Shown here in pieces: positions 9,881-21,156 of a stretch of DNA of 64,000 bases. This stretch comes from Anisus vortex (Eukaryota; Mollusca; Gastropoda; Planorbidae). The stretch spans positions 17,881,079 to 17,945,078 of the forward strand of contig OX421495.1 of the NCBI GenBank assembly GCA_949126835.1. The letters are read 5' to 3'. The notes beneath the pieces are model-generated. The model searched no databases. It was not told where the DNA came from and worked only from the letters and a program-made list of their open reading frames with translations. A program made the position numbers and the translations under genes. Every line of letters begins with the position of its first letter. Position 1 is the stretch's first letter.

Positions 9881-10848
9881 GCCCCTCCTCGCTCTACCTA
9901 ACTATCACTGTCTAAAACTTACCAAATATTACCAAACTAGTTACGTAAACCTTTTAATTATCAAACCAACATTTACTAATAGTAGTGGGTAGAACCTTTG
10001 TAACGCATACCACTCACCAACTATACAACTCTTGTCATTCCATCACCACCCAAATATATCTTCCAACTTAAGACAATCTTGCTCGACTTAAATCCTTAGA
10101 ATATTTTTATAGATAGCCCTGTCCTAACACCAACTTTACAAAACACATATCTACAACCCCCAAGTGAATTTCCCCACTTAGGAAATCTTGCTTGACTGAT
10201 GTCATGGAAGATTTCTGATAGTCTATCTTTAAAGATATCCCCGTCCTACCACCGACTTTACAAAACACATATCTACAACCCCCAAGTGAATTTCCCCACT
10301 TAGGAAATCTTGCTTGACTGATGTCATGGAAGATTTCTGATAGTCTATCTTTATCGATATCGCCGTCCTACATCAGACTTTACAAAACATATATCTACAA
10401 CCCCAAGTGAATTTTCCCACTTAGGAAATCTTGCTTGACCCAAACCTTCTAATAGGCCTACTTTTATTGATAGCCCTGTCCAAAACACTAATCTTAAAAA
10501 AACCTTTATAGATATCCCTGTCCAAAACACAACCCAAAACATATATCTACAACACCCAATTATACCTTCCCACTTAGGCAATCTTGCTTGACTCAAACCC
10601 TTATAATACTTCTATAGTTAGTCCTGTCCAAAACACTAACTTTACAAAACACTACACCTTCAGTTTAAAGTATTACTTTTTCACTACCCTATCCAACTTA
10701 TAGTAGTAATTGCTAAAAATAATAAATACACATCCTAAAACTTATCACAATTCCTTTAAACTAATTCTAGTGATTTACAAAACTCTTTACAATATTGACT
10801 ATCAACCCCAAACTAGTACAAACAAATAAATTTTTTCTTCTACCCCAC
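9881..10848. repeat. Central spacer with 122 bp tandem repeats
   Basis: This is the only single-copy part of the element. The phrase CTACAACCCCCAAGTGAA recurs at 10151 and 10273 (one C fewer at 10395), a 122 bp period. A diverged copy begins near 10547 and a further degenerate one near 10050. No coding frame outside the repeats is convincing. Confidence 0.85.
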
Positions 10849-10948
10849 TTTTCCCAAATTCACACTAGTGTCAGTTGGCCTTGGCCTTTGCTATATATCT
10901 CTTACTTGTAAAACCTTGTTTACGTGTAATGTACACACCGTTTTAGCA

Positions 10949-11419
10949 TTAGGAGTGACCATGCTTAACGATTTGCACGTTATAAAACATAAAATGAAAG
11001 ACAATTTTAAAAAGAGAGAAGAAGTAAGTAAGAAGGTAGAGATTGAACAAGACAGAAAGAGGGAACGCTGTTGAAAGAGTGCTCCTTAGAGTAACTAAAC
11101 GTTTCGTGAGAGAAAGCTCTCGAGACAAGAGTAAGGAAAGAGAGTCACAGAGACTAAGAATGTAAACGATGGCACGCGGAAAAAAAAGAAAACGAAAGAC
11201 ATAATGAAAGCTGTGTAGCAAATTATGTGTTAGGTTTTGCTGACCATAAAGTTTTTCTAGAGAGCGGGAGAAAGATAGAAGCATGTAGTAAGAGATACAG
11301 ATAATGAGCAATGCAGAAAAAAGAGCACGCGTAATGGTTAGGTTGGAGTGACCTAACGTTTTGTTAGAGAAAGAGACGGAGAGATAAATAAGTGTAGACA
11401 TAGTAAGGAAAGCAGTCAA
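10949..11419 (-). CDS. Hypothetical hydrophobic frame in the right arm, 156 codons
   Basis: Mirror copy of the frame at 9310-9780 with the same predicted protein. The two frames converge on the spacer. The same caution applies: no recognised domain, low-complexity pyrimidine-rich coding strand, and identity explained by arm homogeneity. Confidence 0.2.
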   Translation of the reverse strand: MTAFLTMSTLIYLSVSFSNKTLGHSNLTITRALFSALLIICISYYMLLSFSRSLEKLYGQQNLTHNLLHSFHYVFRFLFFPRAIVYILSLCDSLSLLLSRELSLTKRLVTLRSTLSTAFPLSVLFNLYLLTYFFSLFKIVFHFMFYNVQIVKHGHS

Positions 11420-11565
11420 AGACAGAAAGAGGGAACGCTGTTGAAAGAGAGATGTTTTGTGAGAGAAAGTTGGAGACAGAGAGCGCTATCGAGAGTTTGA
11501 GAAGATGTACTTAAAAGTTTGTCGCGTGTGTAAACGATTTCTAAAAAGTTACCCTAACAGGTTTG

Positions 11566-11627
<62 letters not shown>
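11566..11627. repeat. (GA)n microsatellite, right arm
   Basis: Mirror of the CT run at 9090-9160, with the same kind of AAAG interruption. Confidence 0.95.
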
Positions 11628-11630
<3 letters not shown>

Positions 11631-13029
11631 AAGTAGTAAGCGATACAAAGATTGCGCAAGGCAGAAAAAGAAACTAGTCATTCGTGATGTAAAAGTTAAC
11701 ATTATTGCCTGTCAAACACGCAAGGGTCTCTAAAAATATTTGTCAAACTGAAAATGTTTCTAATTGTGGAAACAAACACAAAATTTGGGATTGTTTGACA
11801 TGTCTTAGTTGTATAAAAAATTAACGTCACTGTGATGTACCAAGAGGAGTTCTATAAACGTGTAAGATGATATGCCTAGTTGTTTTAAAAACAAGTATGT
11901 TGGGTATAGATTACTACTTGTCGTATCCTGTCCGTGACTTCAGTATACCAAAAAGTTGAAAAGCTGTAGTAAACAATCGGAATCATGCTCAAAGTACACT
12001 ACCGAGGGACAAATGAAACACATAGCGCTCGGATGATTGTGCAAGATTCTTACAGAAAACCTTGTCGCAACATTTGTAAGAGTCGCCAGTTGTGACATAA
12101 ACATTAAACTTGATAATTTAGTTTAGCCTGGATGTCTGATTTACTATTTAAAAAAAGTTTGTTACACATAACGCCTTTACTTCATACATACACTAACTAC
12201 ACAGAAATTAACGCTCTTATTTTTACATAAAGAGACAGATGTACTCAGACAATGTTAAGACAATACCGTTACTAGTATAATTTTCTTTAGGAACCCCTAG
12301 GACCTATATACTACACACACGCACACACAGACAAATACAGACTACACGTACGTATTACTAATTGTCGATTTTTTATTTGTTTCATGTACGTAAGAAATTA
12401 ACCATGCTCGTATTTATTATATTATAAATGACTGTGTTCGTATTGTAAATATACCTTTAGTTAGATGTAAAATAAAAAAGAAAATAATATAAAAAAAACT
12501 ACCAGTCATGTTGTTGTTTTATTCCTTGTTTGATGTAATTGCGCGCAAATAAAAATGTAAAAAAATGAAATCTCTTGATGTTTACTGTTTAAAAAATTAT
12601 TACACGGTAACTGCCCTTGTATATTACTTGGATTAGCCGCTATCTTGTTTTCCAGTTGACCCGTGTGTGGAACACTCGAATCGGCCCTCTTGGATCCGCC
12701 CCCTTCTGACCCGTCATATTGGATACCACTTGAAACACTTAATATACTTAAATTTTAAAACGTTCAACCCTAGTAAGTAAAAAATTACACGACAAAAATG
12801 AAAAGATACAACCATTTACGTATATCAAACTGAATTTTAATAGTTAAAGCGATGTTTATTAGCAGTTATACATTTAAAAGATACACATTTAAAATAGGTA
12901 AGTAAATAAGGAAATAACGATGTTATAGTAAGTCAACCATTACACTTCGTTTAACTATTAAACAATTTAAATTATTTCAATTGAAAAGAGAAATATTTAA
13001 AAAAAGAATACTCGAAATACACATTCACT

Positions 13030-13190
13030 AAAATAATGTACATTCGCGTGAACGCTCACAACCAAGTTAAAGACCATCTGGCCGAGAGAATAGTTAAAAT
13101 ATGCAACATTTATGTTTAAAAGTGTTTACAGATCGCACTGAGCATGCTAAAATAGCATAGATAGAAGCGCTATATAAATAAACAATTCAA
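13030..13190 (+). repeat. LINE/SINE 3'-tail-like sequence in the right arm
   Basis: Mirror of 7534-7690. It ends AAGCGCTATATAAATAAAC at about 13165-13183. Confidence 0.4.
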
Positions 13191-13330
13191 TTTTAATTTA
13201 ATTTAAATTTAAACGAGTTAAGTAAACTGTATTTACATGTATTATCAATAAAAATTTAAAGAAAATGTACAAAATACAAATGTAGACTTATGTAATTATA
13301 AAGTATATAAGTAAAAGGATTTACCTTACT

Positions 13331-13589
13331 GTACTAAGTGCCTTAGTGCAAAAATGTAAAAACCTGACCACATGGATGATTGATAAGCCAAAACCCATTA
13401 GTGCAAAAAGTTGACCTTTAGGTCTGTACTAAGTGCCTTAGTGCAACAGCTGGCGAACTAAAAATTTCTGAATTGTTACATCATCGTGACGAGCCAGATG
13501 CCGTAGCCGAGATTCAGGTTGGTAGATAAGTAAATTTTTGACCAGGTCTGTTTCGGTCAGCAATGCGTAAAATGCACTTAGCCAAGTGC
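13331..13589. promoter_or_regulatory. Hairpin-forming repeats upstream of the outward unit, right arm
   Basis: GTACTAAGTGCCTTAGTGCA occurs at 13331-13350 and 13426-13445, exactly 95 bp apart. A related dyad, GCACTT-AGCC-AAGTGC, is at 13574-13589 and a half-site ATTAGTGCAAAAA lies near 13398. These precede the TATA box at 13752 by 160-420 bp. Confidence 0.45.
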
Positions 13590-13751
13590 AACTAATGGAA
13601 ACTGACCATAGGGCCAGTCAAATCCAATTACCTGTACACCGAAACTCTCAGCCTATGCTTAATATACGTAACCAGACGTAATGTTTAAATGGGTTTAGAC
13701 AGTGTTGGCTTTTAAGATGATACTGATAAATACAGGTGTGGTCAAAATACG

Positions 13752-13761
13752 CTATATATAG
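13752..13761 (+). promoter_or_regulatory. TATA box of the outward unit, right arm
   Basis: CTATATATAG; a start about 30 bp downstream, near 13786, would place the splice donor about 70 nt into the transcript. Confidence 0.45.
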
Positions 13762-13785
13762 TCCGAGGCAGATTACTAAATTTCA

Positions 13786-14480
13786 CTTGTTCTAGCATCG
13801 TAAATCTACCCTTGTTCCAGTTTTTGTGTCTAGGTCGCTGTTATATACAGAAAAAAGGTAAGTTATTTTTTGTCTTTATATCACAATATGTTAATTTAGC
13901 TTGTATCGTTATATAGATAGGTGGTGGCTTTATTTTTAACCTGCTTACAATATATACATAGTACTATTATTAAATTTTTTATAAGACAAGCATTTATTTA
14001 TTTCAGATCTTGTCAACGCTTCCTGTTTACTGTTGTAAATAAACTATACTGTATATATCAATTGATATAAATAAACTTGTTTGATTGCTATAAATACACT
14101 ATACTGTATATATGAATTGCTATAAATACACTATACTGTATATACGCATTGTTATAAATAAACTTGTTTGATTGCTATAAATACATTATACTGTATATAT
14201 GAATTGATCTAAATAAAGCTTTTTGGTTGCTATTGTATGTATATATGTATTGCTATAAATAAACTTTTTGTTTGCTGTACATACTATGAAAGTATTATTA
14301 AAAATAAACTTATTTAATTGATGTACGTACTATGTCTATATAATACTATGAATAAAATCACATCATAACTTAAACCTATTTTTTTTTTCTATATGTTGTT
14401 TTGTTGTACTGTTGTAGTGTTGTACTGTTATACTTTATGTCGTACTTTTGTTTATTGTCAATAAATAAGGAAAAGGCTTA
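13786..14480 (+). ncRNA. Candidate outward, spliced noncoding transcription unit, right arm
   Basis: Exon 1 would run from about 13786 to 13857, ending CAGAAAAAAG. The intron is 13858-14006 (149 bp), with donor GTAAGT and acceptor TTATTTCAG. Exon 2 starts at 14007 and soon enters AT-rich repeats built on CTATACTGTATATA and GCTATAAATA. It contains several AATAAA signals, the first at 14038-14043 and the last near 14460. Neither exon contains a usable ATG frame. The unit points toward the right end of the element and is mirrored at 6240-6937. Signals are seen; transcription is inferred. Confidence 0.4.
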
Positions 14481-14579
14481 ATCAAACCGAAATAGTAATA
14501 TTAAACATTCTTAAATTTAAAAAAATCACGTGTTAAAATCATGTGTAAGAACAAAATAGACGTCATCTTATTTAAAAAA

Positions 14580-17165
14580 AAACCTTTACAATATAATTAT
14601 GGCTATAAAAATACAAATTAGTTATTTAATTAAGTATAAAATAGAGATAATTACTATATACAAGTAAGTAAAAATGTAAAAGGTATATAAAAGGTGGCCT
14701 ATTTAGTGCTAATTTTGTGGCCTTAGTAATTAAAAAACACCTCTTTACACGATAATTATGGTTCTTAAAGTTATAATTAGTTAGTTAATTAAGTATACAA
14801 TAAAGACAATTACTATATTCAAGTAAGTAAAAAGTTAAAAAAGTAAAAAAAATTGGTCTATTTAGTGCTAATTACGGCCCTTGGTAATTAATAAACGCCC
14901 CTTTACAAGATAATTATGGCTATAAAAAAATTTCAATTATTTAATTAAGAATAAAATTAAGATAATTACTCTATCCCAATAAGTAAAAAGGTAAAACGTA
15001 TATAGAATGTGGTCTATTTATGGATAATTGAAGCCCTTTGTAATTAAAAACAGACCCGTTTACAAGCTAATTATGGTTATTAAAATTATAATTAGTTAAT
15101 TAGTTAAGAATAAAATTAAGATAATTACCGTATCGAAGTAAGTAAATGTGCGTTCCTTACATGAGAATTGTAGCTTAAAATGTGATAATTACGGCCCTTA
15201 GTAATTAAAATCGTCCCTTTACGAGATAATTATGGCTATACAAATTATAATTAGTTAATTAGTTAAGAATACAATTAAGATAATTACCGTATCGAAGTAA
15301 GTAAAAGTGCGTTCCTTACATGAGAATTGTAGCTTAAAATGTGATAATTACGGCTCTTAGGAATTAAAATCGTCCCTTTACGAGATAATTATGGCTATGC
15401 AAATTATAATTAGTTAATTAATTAAGAATACAATTAAGATAACTACCGTATCGAAGTAAGTAAATGTGCGTTCCTTACATGAGAATTGTAGCTTAAAATG
15501 TGATAATTACGGCCCTTAGTAATTAAAATCGTCCCTTTACGAGATAATTATGGCTATACAAATTATAATTAGTTAATTAGTTAAGAATACAATTAAGATA
15601 ATTACCGTATCGAAGTAAGTAAAAGTGCGTTCCTTACATGAGAATTGTAGCTTAAAATGTGATAATTACGGCTCTTAGGAATTAAAATCGTCCCTTTACG
15701 AGATAATTATGGCTATACAAATTATAATTAGTTAATTAGTTAAGAATAAAATTAAGATAATTACCGTATCGAAGTAAGTAAATGTGCGTTCCTTACATGA
15801 GAATTGTTGCTTGAAATGTGATAATTACGGCCCTTAGGAATTAAAATCGTCCCTTTATGAGATAATTATGGCTATACAAATTATAATTAGTTAATTAGTT
15901 AAGAATACAATTAAGATAATTACCGTATCGAAGTAAGTAAATGTGCGTTCCTTACATGAGAATTGTAGCTTAAAATGTGATAATTACGGCCCTTAGTAAT
16001 TAAAATCGTCCCTTTACGAGATATTTATGGCTATACAAATTATAATCAGTTAATTAGTTAAAAATAAAATTAAGATAATTACCGTATCGAAGTAAGTAAA
16101 TGTGCGTTCCTTACATGAGAATTGTAGCTTAAAATGTGATAATTACGGCCCTTAGTAATTAAAATCGTCCCTTTACGAGATAATTATGGCTATACAAATT
16201 ATAATCGGTTAATTAGTTAAGAATAAAATTAAGATAATTACCGTATCGAAGTAAGTAAATGTGCGTTCCTTACATGAGAATTGTAGCTTAAAATGTGATA
16301 ATTACGGCCCTTAGTAATTAAAATCGTCCCTTTATGAGATAATTATGGCTAAACAAATTATAATCAGTTAATTAGTTAAGAATAAAATTAAGATAATTAC
16401 CGTATCGAAGTAAGTAAATGTGCGTTCCTTACATGAGACTTGTAGCTTAAAATGTGATAATTACGGCCCTTAGGAATTAAAATCGTCCCTTTACGAGATA
16501 ATTATGGCTATAAAAATTATAATTAGTTCAATAGTTAAGAATAAATTAAGAAAATTACTGTATCCATGTAATTAATAAGGTAAAAACGTATTAAAATGTT
16601 GTCTATTTAGTGATAATTACGGCCCTTAGTCATTAAAAACACCTGTTTACAAGTTAATTATAACTATAAAAATTATAATATGTTAATTAAGTATAAAATA
16701 GAGACAATTAATGTATCCATGTAATTAATAAGGCAAAAACGTATTAAAATGTTGTCTATTTAGTGATAATTACGGCCCTTAGTCATTAAAAACACCTGTT
16801 TACAAGTTAATTATAACTATAAAAATTATAATATGTTAATTAAGTATAAAATAGAGACAATTAATGTATGCCAGTAAGTAAAAAGTAAAAAAGTATAAAA
16901 ACGTGAGATATTTAGTGATAATTACGACCCTTAGTATTTAAAAACGTTCCTTTACACGCTAATAATGGCCATAAAAATTTCAATTATTTAATTAATTAAG
17001 TATAAAATTAAGAAAATTACTGCCTCCAAGTAAGTAAAAATGATCCTTACACATCAATTATCGCTTCAAAGGTGCTAATTAGGGCTAAAAAACACATTAA
17101 ACTTATTGAAAAAAGCCTTTTACTATTGAAAATTATAAAGAACACTATCCAAGTGATTAATTACT
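14580..17165. repeat. 159 bp tandem array in the right arm
   Basis: Mirror of the array at 3560-6145, with a regular core from about 15075 to 16507. One visible arm difference is ATATTTATGG near 16021, where the left-arm counterpart has the usual ATAATTATGG. Confidence 0.93.
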
Positions 17166-17323
17166 TAATTAATATTATTAATTAATTATAAAATTTTAGA
17201 TCCGCTGAACCTTAGAAAGACCCTTATAAAACAATGGGAGAAAAAAAATAGGACATGTGTCAATCATTGTAAGACAATGGTAAAAAATAATACCACACAA
17301 AAATAATCACGTGCTAACAAAGC

Positions 17324-17523
17324 TCGTGTAACAACACGACAAGACGCCATCTTGGTTCAACTGAGGCGCGGGGTCACTAGGTCAAAAGGTCACTAGGTCA
17401 CGGCCGGTCGTGTAAGAACACGACGAGACGCCATATTGGATGACGTCACTTCCGGTAGGGGTCACTTCCGGTACAGCTACTTCCGGGGTCCAAGGGCACT
17501 TCCGGAACAAAGGTCAAAGGTCA
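17324..17523 (-). promoter_or_regulatory. Inward-facing cluster of promoter-type motifs, right arm
   Basis: Mirror of 3201-3400: ETS, CRE and YY1-like motifs, DR1 and the two TCGTGT/ACACGA dyads, all read on the minus strand toward the element centre. Confidence 0.5.
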
Positions 17524-17582
17524 ACTGAGGCGCAACGGAGCGGCTCCGTAAATACTAACCGAAAACTACACACTATACTACT

Positions 17583-17588
17583 TACGCC
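17583..17588. repeat. Target-site duplication, right copy (TACGCC)
   Basis: Directly follows the right terminus CTATACTACT and matches 3136-3141. Confidence 0.85.
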
Positions 17589-18620
17589 GTCCTCGGTGAG
17601 ATCGCTCTCTTGTACCAAATTAACATAGACGCGACAGAAAGCCATGCAACTTGTACGGGCAAGGCATGTGTGAGACTCTGTCCGACGATAGCCATATGCT
17701 GGCACGCTAATAGGGCGGTCACATGTTGGGTTTGCTTGTCCCGTTCGTGTTCCCCATTCTGAGCATACATTAGCTTCATCCCCTCGAGTGGCGGGGAAGT
17801 TAAAGACAATCATTTGATAATACTTTAACTTTCAATTGTAATCTTTTATAATTCATAATATAAAACTACTACATAATCTCCTGTTGACCACATATCCCCA
17901 CTTTGTTACACCTCCCTGAAACATAAATAACCTTTTTTCTAGTAATAACAATTGCATGCGTACAAGAGAAGCTCTTAACTAAATAAACATTCTCTGTTAT
18001 GCACCCGCACTTTTTGTGTTCATATATTATTATATTCTTTGTATACAATATAAATTAGTGTGACATTCGAATTCAGTTTTCCCACTATCCCCACTGTCCC
18101 ATACATCAAAAATGATCTTTCATGGAAAAAAATATAATTTGTGGAAATATATTCACTGTGTGTGCGAGATATGGATGTTGACATAGAGTCTACGTCAACT
18201 GTCAACTGTCAATTGTCACACGGAACGAAACTATACGTTGATATGTCTGGAGTACTCTTTTGGGGAGAAACGAACCATTAGTCTGGAGGTCATCAGTCAG
18301 TTCGTCTGGGCTTTGAAATGGTTATAAAAAAAGATTATATAATGGCCAACCCGAGGCCCTAAATGACCAGATGCGTACAGCAATGGTCAGTGCTACTGAC
18401 ACTTATTGCTGTTAAATGGTCTGACCGCTGGGCAGCGAAGAGTTAATGAAGACAACCTTTTTCTTTGCAAGTCTTCGACTAAAGTTGTTGGTGTAATTTG
18501 TTTTTTTTTTAAAGGATACTTTTATGTGTGTGTGTTTGGCTATTCTGAGATTTCTGTCTGCTCCTCGGTCAACGTTGTAGCAGTAGAACCATGTTCAGGA
18601 TACTTTCATACAGTTTACAT
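17589..18620. other. Right flank of the giant element, nothing recognised
   Basis: The first 220 bp are relatively GC-rich and the rest AT-rich. Minus-strand frames ending near 17514-17813 cross the element boundary and show no known motif. No RNA gene was seen. Confidence 0.45.
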
Positions 18621-18639
18621 GTGTCATGTAGCGGGAGGG

Positions 18640-19005
18640 AGAGAGAGGACAGAATAGACAGATTTGACAGAAATGAAAGACTAGGGAAATGGACACAAGG
18701 GAGAGAATAGAGAGAATAGACAGAATAGAGTGAAAAAGCGATAATACAGATAGTGTGACAGGGTAGACAGATTTACCTGAATAGTGACAAGTCACAGAAA
18801 AGATAGAAGTTACAGAAAAGAGAGAAGTTACAGAAAAGAGAGAAGTGACATTATATATAGATGTGACTGGATAGAAGAGAAGTAATAAAATGTAGAGAAT
18901 TGATCGCAAAGAGAGAAGTTTACAAATACAGAGAAACGACAGGATAGATAGAAAAGAAAGAATATATGGAATGACAGAATAGAGGAGTGACACAGTAAAA
19001 AAAAG
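18640..19005. repeat. Degenerate GA-rich tandem repeats
   Basis: Variants of ACAGAAAAGAGAGAAGT and GACAGAATAGA recur with irregular 10-19 bp spacing. The minus-strand frames here are repeat artefacts. Confidence 0.8.
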
Positions 19006-19014
19006 TTTTTAAAA

Positions 19015-19276
19015 AGTAAAGCACCCGCCGGACCAAATCTATCCATAGGGCCAGTGAACCAGCGTTCATCAGTTTCTGTGGCCAAGACGTTCTAGGTGAT
19101 TATGTGACCAGCACTATGCACAGTCGCCTTTACTTTAACCTAGCTTAAATCAGCTACCCCATCAGAGCTGGGCAGACTAAGCGACACCCTCCAGATCCTA
19201 GCCTGCACCAGGATTCGAACCGAGGACCGATGGTACGCCAGCCGAACGCGCTGCCGATCGGCCGCTGTGCCCCATG
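19015..19276 (-). mobile_element. tRNA-headed SINE, near full length
   Basis: On the minus strand it starts with a tRNA-like head (GCGTTCGGCTGGCGTACC, then GTTCGAATCCTGGTGCAGG as box B), followed by a family body with CAGCTCTGATGGG, an AAAGTAAAGGCG phrase and a GTCCGGCGGGTGCTTTAC end. The head resembles Leu/Ser-type tRNA. Related copies are at 22211, 30091, 33399, 36310, 39700, 46311, 51368 and 52944. Confidence 0.85.
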
Positions 19277-19294
19277 ACACCCTAGGAAAAAAAC

Positions 19295-19640
19295 AGACTT
19301 AAATGTGACAGAATATAGAGAATAACAGAATAGAGAGAATAACAGAATAGAAAGAAGTAACAGAATAGAGAGAATAACAGAATAGAAAGAAGTAACAGAA
19401 TAGAGAGAATAACAGAATAGAGAGAATAACAGAATAGAGAGAATAACAGAATAGAAAGAAGTAACAGAATAGATATAAGTGAAAAAAAAGAGAGATGTGA
19501 CAACATAGAGTGAGGTGATGAACTAGAGAGAAATGACAGCATAGAGAAAAGTGACAGAGTAAAGAGAAGTGGCTAGAATACGCAGTACAGAAGTGACAGA
19601 AAAGAGAGAGAGAAATAAATAAATTAAAAGAAGTGACAGT
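19295..19640. repeat. GAATA-rich tandem repeat
   Basis: Units such as ACAGAATAGAGAGAATA and ACAGAATAGAAAGAAGTA alternate with 16-18 bp spacing. It is the same sequence type as 18640-19005 on the other side of the SINE, so the SINE probably inserted into one larger array. Confidence 0.85.
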
Positions 19641-20104
19641 GTGACAGAATTTTATTAAACCCGAAAGTTTACGTGAAAACTGTCAGCTAAATCTAAATTA
19701 AACGTTTTTGCCTTTTCGATATGACTTTTTTTTTTAATATTCGGTTTTCTTATAAATCTATGGTTTAGTGATAGTGTTTTGGAAAAAAAGAAAATGGCAA
19801 TACATTTAGAGATAGGTTTGGATTATTGATTAATGTAAACTGATTAATATAAGTGTAGCAATACTGACCATTAATTGGGGTCATGAACTTTTACAGCTAA
19901 ATACAGTTAATGTTCTGTGTGTGGGGGAGGGGGTAATTAGATTTAATAAGAAGAGGGCTAAAGGTAACGTTGGTACGAAATTATAAAACAGAGAGTTTCG
20001 CAACGCCTACAATTAGTTTAATGGTCAAGTCTATATACAGCATTGAAAAATGACAGGGCAATGCATGTTGTCATAAGATAGACTTCATTGAATCCGGATC
20101 TTAA
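19641..20104. other. AT-rich intergenic DNA, nothing recognised
   Basis: No repeat family or frame identified. Confidence 0.5.
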
Positions 20105-20810
20105 TTACTTACTTATGCCTTTCGCCCCATCTGGGACATAGGCCGTCAACAAGAGTCCTCCAGGTAATCCGATCCTGGGCCAATTTCTCTATCTGATCCC
20201 AGTTAATCCCTAGCTTTTTAACATCAGTTTTCATATCTCGCCCCTCCAGGTGTTTCTCGGCCGACCTCTTTTCATTTTGCCTAGGGGGTTCCAAGTGAAC
20301 GCTCGCCGGGTGACACTGTATGCCGGTTTCCCGAGGGTGTGGCCAATACATTTCCATCTCTTTTGAGAAATTTCATCTTCCACGGGCCTCTGTTTAGTTC
20401 GTTGCCAGAGTTCTTCATTACTGATGGTTTCTGGCCAACTTATCCTAAGGATTCTTCTTAAGCATGTGTTAACAAATGTCTGTATTTCCCTGACATTGGT
20501 GGCGTTTATTCTCCAAATTTCCTATCTATACATCACAATGGGCTTAACAATGGTTGTAAATGTTCTTAATTTAGTGTTCAGGAATAAAATTCTGGAGCTC
20601 CAAAATTTTTTCAGTTGGTTAAAGGCTGCTCTTCTTTGCCCCTTCTGGCTTTTATGTCTGCCTCGGTTTCTCCTAGTTTGTCTACTATGCTGCCTAAGTA
20701 CTTGACACTTTCTACTTCTTCTAGACTTTCTCCTGTTAGCACTATTGGTGAGTTGCTTAGACAATACATATAATTTGAAGCATTACAAGAATATTTAGAA
20801 AACAACAAAA
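20105..20810 (-). pseudogene. RTE-type LINE, 3' fragment with frameshifts
   Basis: Minus-strand frames, read from 20808 to 20109, give in order ESVKYLGSIVDKLGETEADI, then AAFNQLKKFWSSRI, then KTDVKKLGINWDQIEKLAQD and a terminal WRTLVDGLCPRWG. These line up with the C-terminal third of the better preserved LINE at 60311-61929 ([63 protein letters not shown]). Several frame changes are needed and no RT core remains, so it is an old, 5'-truncated copy of a related RTE family. Confidence 0.85.
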
Positions 20811-21077
20811 ATCTAAGTTTATTATAACGTATAATTATAACGTATATTTTTATCCCGAAATCTAATCTATGCTATTATTTACTCAAAGTCTATTTCTGTG
20901 GTATTCTAATGTAAAACCAGTGTATTCAAATCCCAACAGTATTCGTTGTGGTTCCAGATTTCATTACCATATCAACAGACTGCGCTGTCCTCAACATCTC
21001 GGCGTTACAGAATAGAAGGTAGGCCATTAATTCAATACATTTGTGATGGGGACAAGGAATGCCGTTCTTCCATTCTT
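20811..21077. other. AT-rich intergenic DNA, nothing recognised
   Basis: No feature seen. Confidence 0.5.
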
Positions 21078-21091
21078 TTTCTCACACTCTT

Positions 21092-21153
<62 letters not shown>
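21078..21153. repeat. (CT)n microsatellite
   Basis: An almost uninterrupted CT run. Confidence 0.98.

Positions 21154-21156
<3 letters not shown>

Larger units (their letters stand above)
3142..17582. mobile_element. Giant inverted-repeat (fold-back) DNA element, 14.4 kb
   Basis: Two arms (3142-9880 and 10849-17582) are reverse complements across their whole length and are separated by a 968 bp spacer. Termini are AGTAGTATAG and CTATACTACT, and a perfect 6 bp duplication TACGCC flanks the element. The arms differ only at scattered positions and in a CT/GA microsatellite. No transposase, integrase, polymerase or capsid gene is visible, so mobilisation would need help in trans. Polinton/Maverick elements are known for 6 bp duplications, AG/CT ends and long TIRs; TIRs of 6.7 kb with no genes would be unusual for them. 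Dada elements (6-7 bp duplications) are an alternative. Boundaries are seen directly; the superfamily is inferred. Confidence 0.88.
10849..17582 (-). repeat. Right arm of the giant inverted repeat
   Basis: Reverse complement of 3142-9880, starting inward at TTTTCCCAAATTCACACTAG and ending at CTATACTACT. It carries the mirror image of every left-arm feature. Confidence 0.95.

Noticed and set aside
3142..17582. Palindrome as an assembly or library fold-back artefact
   Set aside because: A fold-back artefact would not have a unique repeat-bearing spacer, scattered arm differences and a 6 bp duplication exactly at both ends; I keep it as a real insertion, pending long-read confirmation.
3142..17582. 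Integrated herpesvirus-like or other large DNA virus inverted repeat
   Set aside because: No viral gene or conserved viral motif is visible; the arms are arrays, promoter-like motifs and low-complexity DNA.
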